Counted from the stretch's first letter, positions 10,698 to 22,329 are shown. The stretch: 64,000 nt of DNA from Eonycteris spelaea (GCA_003508835.1 PUFA01000014.1:4346501-4410500); one strand, 5' to 3'. Notes: generated by a model not told the origin, from the sequence alone. Program-made: numbers and translations.

Positions 10698-10862
10698 AGT
10701 TAGCAGACTTTTAAGGATGTGAGAGGTGCAAATGGGAAACAAAGTTCAAATGAGAAAATTTAGAGTTGACAAGAGAGTTCGAGAATTGGCAAATGGCGGA
10801 ACACTAAAATGAAGACAGTGGAGCCAAGGGGAGGGAGGACATAGCTGGGCCACTTGAAGCTA

Positions 10863-10916
10863 CCAGGCCAGGACGTCGCCCCCAGGCCAGGACGCCGCCC
10901 CCAGGCCAGGGGTCCG
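10863..10916. repeat. GC-rich minisatellite, 19-bp unit
   Basis: Nearly three tandem copies of 'ccaggccaggacgtcgccc': unit two changes one base (gtc to gcc) and unit three diverges after 'ccaggccagg'. Confidence 0.85.
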
Positions 10917-11604
10917 AGGCGGGCCTCACGCTCGTTCGGCCGTTGCGTTCGCCGTGACCAAATGGCCCCGAAATCGTTGCTGATTCAGATGTTCTGCCTC
11001 TGCACTGAGGTGCCACCTGTGCGTCCCCCTTGGCCGCCACCTGCCCCATGGAGCGCCTGGCTTGAGGATCACCAGGGATGGCTCCAAAACCACAAGCCTT
11101 AGCCAGTGGGACTGAGAGCTGTCAAGAGGATCAGCCAGAAATCCAGGGGACAGGGAAACGTGACTCGGGCTCACACTGTTTTAATTGTGCTCTCGTGTGG
11201 TGGTTTCCTGCAGTGATGTGACAAAAACGAGCGGCGTGGCCGCCGCCAGCCACTTTTTCACCAGTCGCCCCCCCCCCCGGGGCTCCGAACCCCCAGTAGG
11301 AGCCCACTGTTTACACCTGAGGGCTGATCCTGAAGAGAACTGCTGTGTTTTATCCATTCCTGTGAATTAATTACTTTATGAAGGGGAGGGAGATTTAACA
11401 TTGACATCTCTGCTTTGAGCCCTCTGATCCGGGAAACTCAAAAAAGTGCCAGGAGATCACCTCCACCTGGAAGGACATCGCACTGGCACTGAATCCTGTT
11501 GTGGGGTGAACTGATCCCCCAGGCCATCTCTACCCACAGAGGTCCCGTGTCAAGCACAGAATTCCCCACCCGCTCCGCTATGCAATTCAGAATAAAGGTG
11601 TTGG
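10917..11604. other. Unassigned sequence
   Basis: GC-rich to about 11300, with a run of 10 C at about 11269-11278 and overlapping unrecognised frames on both strands. No exon or repeat can be supported. Confidence 0.45.
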
Positions 11605-11835
11605 TGTAGGAATTGACTTTGTAGCTGAAGATCTTGGGTTGGAATCCTGGTTCGAACAATTAGTAGGCTGGAGAGTGACTTCTACTGCCTAAATATCAAT
11701 TTTCTCATCCTTAAGATTAGAGCAGTAATACCTATTTAGTAATTTTTTAAAAACAACATTAGTAAGAAAACATACATACGACGCGTAGCCCGTATGAAGT
11801 ACTTGATAGATGCTAGTGCTGACTGTTACGGCTCC
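11605..11835 (+). repeat. MIR SINE fragment
   Basis: 'gaagatcttgggttggaatc', 'ctggttcgaacaattagtag', 'actgcctaaatatcaatttt', 'ctcatccttaagatta', 'gcagtaatacctatttagta' and 'gtatgaagtacttga' follow the MIR order across its core and 3' half. Confidence 0.75.
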
Positions 11836-11847
11836 ATTTCACATCTC

Positions 11848-11935
11848 GCTGAATCCCATCGTGTAGCACAGGACGTGGCATACGATAAGCGCATAAAAAC
11901 TATTCAGTTCCTAAAAGAATGAATAAATTTTAATC
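11848..11935 (+). repeat. L2 LINE 3' terminus
   Basis: 'cgtgtagcacaggacgtggc', 'atacgataagcgcataaaaa' and 'aaaagaatgaataaa' match the L2 end 'cctagcacagtgcctggcacatagtaggcgctcaataaa...gaatgaatgaa'. Confidence 0.65.
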
Positions 11936-12289
11936 CTTCTGACATTCCATGGACTGGGTATTCTATGTAATTCTTTAACCCTCTCAAAACACTGATGACA
12001 GACATTATTCCTATTATGTGTGTGCGGAGACGGGTCGTGCCGGATTACTTGAAAGAGATTTCTCTGAATAACATGTTTGGTGGGTTTGAACCAGGAAGAT
12101 AAATATATCTGGGTGTACTCCAGGTAATATCAACAGAGGCTAACTGACTAAATTTGAAAAAAGACGGCGTTCGCCCTGTATTCAGAATCTGTGGAGATCA
12201 GGAGAGCTGTGGTGGCATTTCCGAACAGCAGGAACCAGGGTGAGCGCGGGGCCCGACGCCACCTGGTGCTTCCTCATGCTGCCCCCTGC

Positions 12290-12425
12290 ACGTCCTCAGC
12301 ACGATTTGGGGGTCCGTGCCATTGTTCCCATTTCACAGAGAAGGAAACTGAGGTCCAGAGTGTCAGCATGTTTCCGTGCTGCACTGCTTCTGATTTCAGA
12401 GTCAGATTTCAAACCCAGATCTAAA
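12290..12425 (-). repeat. MIR SINE fragment
   Basis: Reverse MIR: 'cattgttcccatttcacaga', 'gaaggaaactgaggtccaga', 'gtgtcagcatg', then 'gagtcagatttcaaacccag'. Confidence 0.7.
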
Positions 12426-13069
12426 TGACTCCAGCGCCCTTATATATTTTTTTTCCACAACACCACACCGCGTCCCACGGGTTTCCTGAAATAGAATTAG
12501 AAAGCCGGATGACTCATAATCCTCCTCGTCACAAAGTCATCTCAGAAATCTCAGGCTTGAAAAAGACTGAAGGACGGCAGGCAGGCGACCCTCCCAGATG
12601 CTGGGATCTCCTCTGCAGTGTCTGCCACGTATCCTGTTCTCCCCTGAGCACGGCCAGGGACAGACAGACAGAGCTCGTTACTTCTGGGGAAGGCCAACAA
12701 GGTGGAAGAGGCTCACAGGGCCTCCGCTCCAGCCCCTCATTATGTGCATGGTGAGGCCCAAAAAAGGGCGTGTTCCGCCCATCGCCTTTGAGCATCCTGT
12801 GGCCCGGTGGTCAGGGTAGTTTTCTAGACAGCTTCACCAGACCCCAAGGCCACACGGAGCAGCTCTGAGGGAGAATGCCGCCAGGGCACGGAGCATCCAG
12901 CCCAGAAGCTTGATTAAAAGACAAGGTGCTTCCAACTCAGCACGGGCCAGATCCACACTTTGCAGACTGGCCTGCCACAACGAAATGTGATTGCTCTGAA
13001 ATGACTTTCTTTTCCCACCCAACTTCTCCTGAGAAAAGGCAATAATAAAATCAGGCGATATGTATTGGC
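12426..13069. other. Unassigned sequence
   Basis: No recognised repeat or gene. Open frames at 12425-12754 (+) and 12529-12795 (-) overlap each other and show no domain. Confidence 0.45.
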
Positions 13070-13165
13070 AATGTTACGATTGATGAAACCTTATCCTGCT
13101 CTTTACACTAACCCTGTGAAGAAGGTAATGTAGAAATCGTGGTCTCCATCTGGTCAGATTAGGGA
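13070..13165 (-). repeat. MIR SINE fragment
   Basis: Reverse MIR traces: 'gctctttacactaaccctgt', 'gaagaaggtaatgtagaaat', corresponding to 'ctcatttaatcctcacaacaaccctatgaggtaggta'. Confidence 0.45.
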
Positions 13166-13934
13166 CGGGAGATCACGTATTGTATTTGTCAGTATTGTAG
13201 GCAAATTGCTACAAGAAGAGTCCTTTCATACGAAGCTACTGAGATACAGGGTCTTTATTATTCTCGTCACAGTCCGATGCGGGTTAGCAGTAGGAAGGTG
13301 ACGAGGGTTCATTCCATGCACTCAGAGATCCTGACTCCTTCTGCCTGATGTTCTACGATCCCTTTGGCCTTGGAGTCCTCTGTCATCCCTGTGTCTGTCT
13401 AACAGATGAAGGAAGAAACAATAGGAAGATCCTGGGAGAGGTTTTCAAGTTCCAGGACTGAAAACTGAAAATAAAGCTTTTGCCGAAAAGTACATCGGTC
13501 AGAATTCAGGTATATAATCAGATCTAACCATAGGGGATCTGGGGCAAGCAAGCTCATCGTGTGCTCAGGAGGAAAGATAAATTGGTTTTGGTGGTTTTAA
13601 CGAGCATTTGATCATTTCTGTCATAATCATCTTGAGTTCCCAAGACCCAAGGCAGGGACCTGAGCTAGGATTTCAAGACAATTATTTACATGGCTAGGAC
13701 ATGGTCCCTTTCATGACTTTGTCCCTGAGTAATAGGAAGTATCACCTTCGAGGTAGTGAACTAGGTTTATATGATTTTTCTTGGTTCCTTCTAAGTTCTG
13801 GGGACACTTCTGACTCCACAGAGGGACTGGATCTGTACCAGTGCAGTCACAGCCACCACCTCCCTTGTTATTCAGTGTCCTCTCTCCGATTCCTCCTACT
13901 TCTTTTTGGAAACTGCCCAAGGTAATCCTTGTTC
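13166..13934. other. Unassigned sequence
   Basis: No gene or repeat recognised. The frame at 13701-13925 lacks any domain and is countered by an overlapping minus-strand frame. Confidence 0.45.
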
Positions 13935-14260
13935 AACATTTATTTAGTCAACATTTTACTGAGTGCCTGCTTTGTGTCAGGGGCTACAGAAATTCTGGAC
14001 ACCAGAGATTTGGAAAGAAACAAAACACAGGATGTGCGCTAGAAAAAGCTTACACACTCCCTAGCAGAGAAGCTAGGAAGATAAGTGATTAAAAATGAGG
14101 TTGGCAAGCATTGTAATAAATGTGGGCACAAAGAGTAATGGAGATATAAGAAGAATAAAAGTAATTGTGCCTGGGGAGGTTTTCAAGGTGGAAGTCATTT
14201 TTAAGATAAACTTTGAAGGGTAAATAATGATTCTTGGCGAGAACACATTATAGACAGAAG
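13935..14260 (-). repeat. L2 LINE 3' region
   Basis: Reverse L2 in order: 'caacatttatttagtcaaca', 'ttttactgagtgcctgcttt', 'gtgtcaggggctaca', 'aaaagcttacacactcccta', 'gataagtgattaaaaatgag', 'ggaggttttcaaggtggaag' and 'tttgaagggtaaat'. L2 is an old LINE of mammals, long inactive. Confidence 0.75.
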
Positions 14261-14684
14261 CAAAATTTTATACTCATCATAAGGACTAAATAATAATGAG
14301 AATTTTAACTTGGATGTCGCTTTAGGGGTACGGTGGTTGGGAATGGTAGGAGATAAGTTTTAATTCGTAGTTTGGATCTAAACTGCAAAATTGGAATGGT
14401 ATATAAAGAATTTCCAATTTGTATCTTACATTAGGGAGGAAGGACTGAGCCAACACCCAAATACTGGTTTTCTAAGCTCACTTTCTGATCACTGTACCCA
14501 TGTTCTTGCCTTCTTCTTCACTTAGAAAATAAATTAAATCATCAGTCTGAGAGCACTGACTGATCCATCTAAAGTTTCTTTCTTCTTCATTCTCTTTGCC
14601 TCTTTTTTAACCCGAAGCTATTGTCAAAGTAGTTACTTAATGTCAGAGTCTGCATATTTAGAGATTTGTATGAAGTCACTACTT

Positions 14685-14775
14685 GCAAGGAGCTAGTAAT
14701 CTAATGAAGGAGGTAAATAAATAGACAATAGCAGCACATGCAGTAGAATATTAATTAGAGATGCTGGGAGAACAC
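14685..14775 (-). repeat. Possible L2 fragment
   Basis: 'aaggagctagtaatctaatg', 'aaggaggtaaataaatagac' and 'aatagcagcacatgcagtag' resemble reverse L2 text after 'ggagcttacattctagtggg'. It may be a separated part of the element at 13935-14260. Confidence 0.45.
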
Positions 14776-15789
14776 CTAGATGTGGTCCTAGATGTGGTCG
14801 GAGTCCGTGAGACTGAAGGTCACTAGGACACGATGCTTGTGCAAGTTAAGTCTAAAGAATCCCTGCTTTATTGAATTCCCCAGTGCGAAGTTCTTATTTT
14901 GAATGGGTCCCAATTACATCGCTCTACCAGAGAATAAGTTTCCAGGTTATATTAATCCAAGACCTTTCAATAACCTGAGTTAATGGGTGGCAAATGAAAG
15001 GATTTTTCATCTTCTAGTATGGCGGTGAGCATATCTCTTTTGGGCAGAGGATCTTACATATTGTGCTAATTTCGAGAAAGTCTGCCACTGATGACTGGCC
15101 AAGCAGATGAAGAGGAATGGTCCAGTGGTAAGACCTAGCGGTCTGGAAGAAGAACACTCTTCAGAAGCCATGAAAGTGATGCTTCGTCATCCTGCAACCT
15201 CCCATATTAGCCGCTCCTTCTGGTCCATAACCACCTCTCAGAAGCAATGCTGTGAAGCTTTTCTGTCTCCAGTGTGAACCAGCCATGTCCTTGTGGTTAG
15301 CAGATGCATTGGTTTTGCAGTGAAAGACTAAATGAGCCTGAAAGGAAAGCATGAGTCTGACCTTGAAAGATTTTACGTTCTCAACCTCACTGAGTCATCA
15401 GTGAATTTATGAGCCCGGTGAGGAATTTCCAGAGACTAGATGTCATGCACTGGATTCCCCAAAATGTGACTTTGGGGAAAAGGGAGAAGAAAAAGGGTTA
15501 GTACCACCTGTCTTCGGATCTGGGAACATTCTCCCAAACTCCCACCAGTTTTTCACCTTGTGAATTTTTAACTGATTCTGGGTTCTGTTTTTCACTTTTC
15601 AACTTGCCCTTGGGGAGTACAGATTTTATCTAGCTAAAGTTTGACCCTTCTAACTGTAGCTAAAGTAAAAATCCTTGACTTGAGAACAATGGAACTTTTA
15701 GCTTGAACCTTACAATCATTCTGGATCATTAGAATAAGAAGTATTTTGCGTTACTGGACCACCAGTGGGGGCTAGTTGAGTTTCTTTGT
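14776..15789. other. Unassigned single-copy-looking sequence
   Basis: Starts with a 12-bp tandem duplication (14775-14798, 'cctagatgtggt' twice). No known repeat, exon or RNA gene recognised in the rest. Confidence 0.45.
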
Positions 15790-16935
15790 CATTTTAATTG
15801 AAGTGTTTACACAACTATGGGAATTCTTTTCTTAGTGAAGTGTGGCTTTCCTGATCTCATTTCTAACAAGAGTCTTTATTTATCCACAGTTACTCCATCT
15901 AACTTTTGGAAAATTTTCCATTTTTATCCTGTTAACTTGTTAATTATACATCATTCCTTTACTATTCTGTTTGTGGCTGTCCTAGATATTATTCCATGCA
16001 CCTTGCCATGTTATAGTCTAATGCAAATAATCACTTTGCTATTTTCATAGTACTGCTGGAAACTCAGAGCCCTTTCACTTCTTTTGTCCACTCTTGTTTT
16101 GTATGTTAATAATTGTTAAGCCTTTTAATTTAAATTCCCAGGACATTCCAGTTACTGTATTTTTTTGTTCCAGTCAATCCCTCCATACACATTTACCTCC
16201 GTATTTACTCTTTCCCTGTTCTTCATTCCCTCGTGCATTTCTATGTTTCTGTTGGGAACTAATTTCCTCTCTCAGGCGTTCATTTCCCTAGCTTTTGTTT
16301 GCCAGAAAATATCTTAATTTCATCTTCATGTTTAAAGATATTTGTCCTGGGTCTGGAATTCTAGATTGATATTTATCCTGTTTGAGGTTCATTGAGATTC
16401 CTTTTGGATTGATGTCTTTCATCATTTGTAGAAAATTCTTGGCCATTATCTGTTTGAATATTGCTCTAGACTGTTTATCTTTCTAGGATCCCAAGTACAT
16501 ATGCAGAAAACATCCGAGTGTACCCCACATGTCCTTATGCTCTTTTTCTGTTTTATTCTGGTTTTTTTTATTTTATTTTTCTCTCTACTCTTGTAGCTTA
16601 GTTTGGATATTTTCTTTGGTATTCCCTTCAGTTCACAAATTCTGTATTGTGTTGTCTCTAATCTGCTGCCAAGTCCATCTACTGGAGTCTTCATATATTG
16701 CATTTTGCCATTCAAAACCATTTGATTTGTTGCCAGAAATTCAAAATTTCTGATGAAATTCTTCATAATTTTTATTTTGCTTTTATACTCTTTCATTAAA
16801 ATATTACACATAGATATTTTTATGCGTGTTTCTTTGATAACTCCCGTATCTGAGATTGATTGTAGGTTTGCTTCATCCACAAGGGCCAAGCTTTGTTTCC
16901 TCACCCATGTCCAGATCCTGCAATATCCCACCAAA
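15790..16935 (-). mobile_element. HAL1/L1-like LINE remnant with ORF1-like frame
   Basis: Plus-strand text such as 'tttgccagaaaatatcttaa', 'tttcatcttcatgtttaaag', 'gatatttgtcctgggtctgg', 'aattctagattga', 'ttctgatgaaattcttcat' and 'tttctttgataactcccgta' is the antisense of HAL1, a half-L1 element carrying only ORF1. On the minus strand an open frame of 162 codons (16934-16446) has the ORF1-type pattern: a charged coiled-coil stretch (near 'GLGSRLETTQYRICELKG'), a lysine/arginine-rich stretch, then 'SIRTCGVHSDVFCICTW', the diverged equivalent of the ORF1 entry to its RNA-binding domain. A block after 'tagattgata' appears deleted. Boundaries toward 15790 are uncertain. Confidence 0.65.
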
Positions 16936-17046
16936 GCAGGAGGGGGCAGCTGTTGATGATCAGCTCCCTTCTGAACGATTCTTTTCTGGAAGTTTAAAAC
17001 ATTTAGTTTTTATTCTTTCCATAGTTATCTGTACCTTTAAAATACC

Positions 17047-17066
17047 AAAAAAAAAAAAAAAAAAAG
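17047..17066. repeat. Poly-A tract
   Basis: About 20 A after 'aaaataccaa', possibly the tail of a plus-strand retroposed fragment, though the body upstream (16940-17046) is not recognised. Confidence 0.8.
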
Positions 17067-17384
17067 CGTTTTTGTAACTTTTTTGGCTTTTGTGGTCACT
17101 TCCAGAGTGAACGTTGGCCTACGCGACTTACTTCACCCTACACGGCATGATTCCCCAAATGCTCCATGAGGCTGCTCTCTCACTGTTGTCTGTTTATTCT
17201 TTACCCTCTGCCTGGAAATCTAAAAGGTGATTTTTATGCTCATTCCTTCTGGTCATCAACCAGCTCACTATGCCTGGATTTGAGGGGTGACCTGGGATCC
17301 AGAACTTTCACTGCTAAGACTGGAACATCCCTGGGCAAAGTGGGGTAGCTGGTCCCTTTGTGGCTAACCGTCTTCACATTTATC

Positions 17385-17715
17385 ACTTTTTAAAAAAACT
17401 GACAAAATTCTACTCTTACTTCAGAGTTCAGGTTAAAACTCAACTTTTCTGGGATGCTCTTTACCTCCCACAACCCTGTCCTCCTCCAAGGCTGAGTTGG
17501 GTGGCCCTTCTCTGTATTCCCACAACACTTTGTCACCTTCATCGTAATCTTTCTCAGGATCTGTTTTGATGATCTGCTTCTTTGCTTCCAGACATATGAA
17601 CTGGTTGAAACTCCAACTCTTATTTAATCTATAGCCCTACTGTAGGGCCTTGTACTTGGCACAGAATAGCTTCTTAGTAGCTTAATATATTCATTTACTT
17701 ATACATTATTCACTC
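17385..17715 (+). repeat. L2 LINE 3' region
   Basis: 'cagagttcaggttaaaactc', 'aacttttctgggatgctctt', 'gttgggtggcccttctctgt', 'attcccacaacactttgtca', 'gggccttgtacttggcacag' and a GAATAG-type end follow the L2 consensus order ('gctcaaatgtcacctcctc...gtgctcccacagcaccctg...gcacagtgcctggcacata'). An opposed L2-end trace, 'attgtgtgcctggtttggtg', lies at about 17755-17775. Confidence 0.75.
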
Positions 17716-17859
17716 ATTCATTATATTTATGGATTTAATACTTAGACGAATGTGTATTGTGTGCCTGGTTTGGTGCTACATACTAGGGACACAGCTGTGA
17801 GGACAGCTATTATCATCTTATTTTCATATCTATCAGGCAGGGAGACAAGTTGGATAAAT

Positions 17860-18010
17860 GACTCTCGTTTCCACTATTTCATTTGATAGGTAGATGTTAC
17901 TCTTCCTATTAATTAGAAAACAAACCTAAGACTTACAGAAAGGTGAAATAATTTGCCTGATATTTTTTAGCTGGTAAGTTAAGAACCAGAGTTCTGGACC
18001 GGTGTTCTTC
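17860..18010 (-). repeat. MIR SINE fragment
   Basis: Reverse MIR: 'gataggtagatgttactctt', 'gaaaggtgaaataatttgcc', 'tgatattttttagctggtaa' and 'gttaagaaccagagttctgg'. Confidence 0.65.
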
Positions 18011-18894
18011 AGGGTACCATTTTACAGGTGAGCCAAAATTGGCTTAAAAGGTTGAATGTTGCTTACAGAAGTGAAATTATTTCTTTTAAAAATCCTCTCT
18101 ATGATTTTTCATGACTTCATGTTTTGGCCTGTATCAGTGGTCTCCAAAAGACCACTTTGCATTGATGAAGATACTCTGTATCTGTACTCTACAGAGTAGT
18201 AAATACTTGACGCATGTGTCTTTTGAATACTAGAATTATAGCTAGTGTGATTGAAGAATCGATTATCTAATTTTATTTAAATGAAATAAGCTTGTAGCTG
18301 GTGGCTTTAACATTGGACAGCACATGTCTAAACTACAGGTGAGCGTCACTTTGTTAGTATCAATGACAAGATCTGGTATTCAAGAGTTATCAGAGAAACA
18401 GACTATTTTTATGCTGGGAAAAAAAACAAAACAAAACAAAGCAAAAAGCCTTATCTTGAATCTGGCTTTTCTCAGCATGCAGTTTGGTTTCCCAAATATT
18501 TCACCAGCTTAAGGGGCAGGAAATTTTAGATTTCTGTGTTCAAGGACCCAGCTTCGGTCAGGCCTAGGCCTACGCAGGGAGGCTGAGGAACTAGACATTC
18601 ATTACGAGAGCCGAGAGGAAGTCTGTCTCCAGCGAGGCCCTGGAACCAGAGGCCATGCTGGATGGAGAGGAAACTCACAGAGTCTGCCTTTGAATTAAAG
18701 AGACACGCACAGAACAAGTATCCGCAGACGTGAATTAAAGTCCAGTACCTGGGAGCTTGTTGCACTTGCTGTCGTCTTCTCAGAGATGTGTGTCACATTG
18801 CTACCTTTGCATTTTGGGGACCTATAAGATCAGTGGATGGGAGAATGACACTTTCATACAGACACATTGCAACGAACTTCTTATGAGAGGCTAT
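18011..18894. other. Unassigned sequence
   Basis: No gene or repeat recognised. An A-rich stretch with 'aaaacaaaacaaaacaaag' lies at about 18420-18445. Confidence 0.45.
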
Positions 18895-18995
18895 GGTAAA
18901 TTACCTGTGTTCATAAATTTATATTATTATCATCTCTACTCTGCAGATATAAAAACTGTGACTCAGAGAATTTAAACTGCTGTCCAAATCATGCA
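18895..18995 (-). repeat. MIR SINE fragment
   Basis: Reverse MIR: 'attattatcatctctactct', 'gcagatataaaaactgtgac', 'tcagagaatttaaactgctg'. Confidence 0.5.
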
Positions 18996-19429
18996 TGTGT
19001 CGTTTATTCTTCCACGATGATGCTGATTTTCAGCAAGCCAGCCTCACCTCTCTCTGCCGGGTGGCCTGTTTCGCCAGGGCTCCGAGCTCTCCGGGTTGAA
19101 CGTGGTGTGTCGAGGTGTGCAGCTGCGTGGATCTGGGTGCGCAGAGGGCTTCGTGATGGGCGCAGAAGCCCCGTGGGCTGGCGCATTCCTGCCACCTCCA
19201 CACGTGGCATCTATAAGTTCTAGTTCCATATTCACCTCTTTCGGAAAGCCCTCATTCGACTACCCCTAGGCACTGAAAATTGTAGTTAAATTCACATCGT
19301 AGCGGCTGCCACGATTGCGCTAAGCAGAGTGGCGTTGCTTATTTGCTTTCTCGCCCTATCTGTAACTGTCCTGTGCCACCCTCTCTTGAGAAGATGCGAG
19401 GTGAGTCTGCTCGGACTGAGCTTCACAGT
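18996..19429. other. Unassigned, locally CpG-containing sequence
   Basis: 19040-19210 is GC-rich with several CpG and overlapping frames on both strands. 'tcggaaagccctcattcgac' near 19240 could be an L2 trace. No exon is supported. Confidence 0.4.
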
Positions 19430-19860
19430 CATCCCACCTCTCTCTCAGCCACTGGCCTTCGCACGCTGTTTCCTCTTGAAACATGTTTGACCACTTCCTT
19501 TGGCTTGCTTCACGCTGACTTATCCTTTCAGATCTTAGCTCAAACGTCAGCTTTTCCAGGTCGGGCTCTGTGGGCCTCCTTAAATGACAGTCACAACTTA
19601 CTATAAAGTCCCGGACTATGCCCCTACCATAACACTCATCACTCTCGCTTATTTAATTCCCCTTGTCCTCATTATGCAATAAGCTCTGATCAGGAGGGAG
19701 ATACTCTTGGGTCCCTAGGACCAGTCACAGGGCTTAAAATATAAGCTCCTCCAGGGCTGGGACCGCATGTAGTTACCATCACAGCTCGTGCCGCCTGCCA
19801 CAAAGCGGAGCACGGAGCCCGATGCCCAGGCAGTTCTCATTGCGGTCCGCTGGATGAAAT
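19430..19860 (+). repeat. L2 LINE 3' region
   Basis: 'ctctcagccactggccttcg', 'cacgctgtttcctcttgaaa', 'cagatcttagctcaaacgtc', 'agcttttccaggtcgggctc', 'tataagctcctccagggctg' and 'ggaccgcatgtagttaccat' follow the sense L2 3' order; the terminus 'tccgctggatgaaatgagtg' is close to the usual GAATGA end. A near complete, diverged copy. Confidence 0.75.
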
Positions 19861-20431
19861 GAGTGGAATCGTTTTTAGTTGTTGTTTTAACCACTGGGAT
19901 ATGGCATCACATTCACGAATGCCAGGGAGCATGTGTGTGGTCCAGATCCACAGACAATCAGCCTCTGCCCAGAGCATCTGCGCACGGCTCAGCTTGTTTT
20001 TAACAAGAGCCTCGGTTCAAATGGAGGATGAACCGCTAATCCTCGGAGTCCACTGGGGATGCTGACATGTCACCGGGAAGGGAAGGGAGCACCAAGACAG
20101 CGCGGCTCCTTAAAAGAAGAAAACAGAAAATAAGACATGAAATCTGATCTCAATCAGATTCATGCAGGTGGACAGGCTGGAAATGCCGTTTCTTCTCTGG
20201 GGACCATAGGATGGACGGGACTTGTCATCAGGGCTGAGCTCTCCAGGGCCCTTCAACATGAGGACATGGTACCTAAGTCTGCCTTGAAGTTTAATATAAT
20301 TCATCAGTTCTACTAGAAAGACTTCGGGCATATAGAATATGCATCAGCCGTGCCCGGACGGCTTTAATTGATCCTGAAACAGAACATGCAATTTGTTCTC
20401 AGGAGGATGTACCCTTGGAGCAGATGAAGAA

Positions 20432-20435
<4 letters not shown>
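19861..20435. other. Unassigned sequence
   Basis: No repeat or gene recognised. Confidence 0.45.
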
Positions 20436-20476
<41 letters not shown>

Positions 20477-20484
20477 TGTGTGTC
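20436..20484. repeat. (GT)n microsatellite
   Basis: About 20 GT units, then 'ctgtgtgtctg'. A smaller GT tract lies at 21368-21384. Confidence 0.97.
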
Positions 20485-20821
20485 TGTTCCTTCCCTCTTC
20501 ATGCTTCTACCAGCTGACTTCCCTGAATTGTCAGCGAAGAACCTCCAAATGAAGAGACATGATCAAGCCTCCCAGGGCAAATGGCTGGATGGGCAGTGTC
20601 TCCCCTGTTGGGCTGGGTGGGAATGAACTTCACTGTTCTCAGGGAAAACCACTCAAAGGGACCTGACAGTTGAAGACGCAGGGCGGCTCCCGGCAGCTCT
20701 CTCCGCCGAGCGAGATAACATCAGAGCACATGGGGAGCGCCGCGGGAGGGCCAGCTGCCACCGAGCCGCCGGGGGAGGCTCCCTGCGGGGCAGGGACATG
20801 TGGCCAGAGAGAGACGAGGGC

Positions 20822-20975
20822 TGAGCACCTACCATGTGCAGGCATCGTACACTGATTCCATCCTGATGACTATCCTGTCCTTTCACAAGGAAGGATCTGA
20901 GGGTCAGGGCCGCAGGTGACTGGTCGCAACTACTTGAATGAGGCTGACTCTGTCCATCCAGGAGTCTGTCTTGTC
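20822..20975 (-). repeat. MIR SINE fragment
   Basis: Reverse MIR: 'tgagcacctaccatgtgcag', 'gcatcgtacactgattccat', 'cctgatgactatcctgtcct', 'ttcacaaggaaggatctgag' and 'caggtgactggtcgcaacta'. Confidence 0.65.
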
Positions 20976-21949
20976 ACTCAAGCAACACACTGACCCTCCG
21001 CTGACCCCACACTCCTGAGACGTGTCAGCTGATCAAGGCATTTGCTGAAAGGTCTGTGGTTAGTTGTAGAGTGTCTTGCACAAAATAGGACCCCTGGACC
21101 AGCCTCAGGTCTTCTCCATGAGGAAGGTTTTTCTCAGAAATAACTTCTACATGGGCACAGCAGACCCGAAACCCAGCTGTCAACAAACAAAGGCTCAGAG
21201 ATACTTATTATGTCATTCGTCTTGTGTCGCACCATGAGGATCGAACCCAGTTGTAGCAGAGAAGAAAATTCTGTGTCCTTTCCACCACTTTTCATTGCTT
21301 TACTTGAAAAGCCATAGAAACCGTTCTCCTGAGGTTTCATATTTTTCACACCCATAAGCCTCTGGGGGGTGTGTGTGTGTGTGCAGATGCGCGTGTGCAG
21401 ATAGATGTGTGTGTTTTCCATCCTGCTAGTTTTCTCCCTCAAACTGAAAGTTCATAACTCAGTTCATCCAAGCTCCGGTATCATGGGGACCAATTACAGC
21501 TTCCTGTCTTGCCTCGTGGCCACCACGGTCGAGGAAGCTGCTAACAAGCTCCCCACTCTACGAATCCTTGAAGGTCCCTGATTTCGCCCACCATTGTAAT
21601 CATCCGAGTCCACAAAAAAAGTCAGAGAAATGAATTCATATCTCGAAGGACATAATTCTTTCAGGTAAAAAAAATATGAATTGTGACAATGAGTATGGCA
21701 CTTGTATTGACTTGACTTCAGTCACATAGGATATGATTTTACCACTGACCATCAGTCACAGGTATTGGTGCAGGAATGTCTGCAAACCATCTCAAAACCG
21801 ACAGAGATGTCTTAGAGGGTGTGAGCACGTGAGTGTCTTTCAGCTCCTCTCTCCTTCCACTGTGTTACTTGCTGCCCCTCTACCCAGCCCCCACCCGGAC
21901 ACACAAACCTTCCTTAAATGTGATACCGGAATTATCTTCTTCGGGCACA
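20976..21949. other. Unassigned sequence
   Basis: Apart from the short GT tract no repeat, RNA gene or exon is recognised. Confidence 0.45.
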
Positions 21950-22095
21950 ATCAAATCATGATCAGATCTGCTTACTGTGTAAAATGCGTTCAGTGGTTTC
22001 TAATTGCTTGTGCAGTGAAGTCCCACATGCCATGGATTTGAGACCCTCTATGAGCTGGCGCCCTGCCCTGTGCCACCACCCACTCTTACAGACTC
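21950..22095 (+). repeat. L2 LINE fragment
   Basis: 'gcgttcagtggtttctaatt', 'gcttgtgcagtgaagtccca', 'tgagaccctctatgagctgg' and 'cgccctgccctgtgccacca' follow the sense L2 stretch that precedes the 3' part ('cttcaatggctccccattgc...aaggccctgcatgatctggcccc'). Confidence 0.65.
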
Positions 22096-22329
22096 TAAGT
22101 CGCGGCCTAGATTATTGATCATTTACTGAGCACATCTGTAAAGATGACCTGTTTTTCCCCATGACACCTCTCCCACCATCTGTGGCTGTCAAAAGCCTAC
22201 CTACACACTGTGCTGAGCTCAAATGACAATTATTAAGGTTTTTTTTCTTTCTTGGTTCATGCTCGAAATCATTTTTCCTATCTTTGGACTCTTCATAGGA
22301 CATGGTTAGATGACCCTTTGCAAAATACT

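Noticed and set aside
21020..21130. MER5-like text around 'ggacccctggaccagcctca'
   Set aside because: Only about 20 bases resemble the family start; not enough to call.
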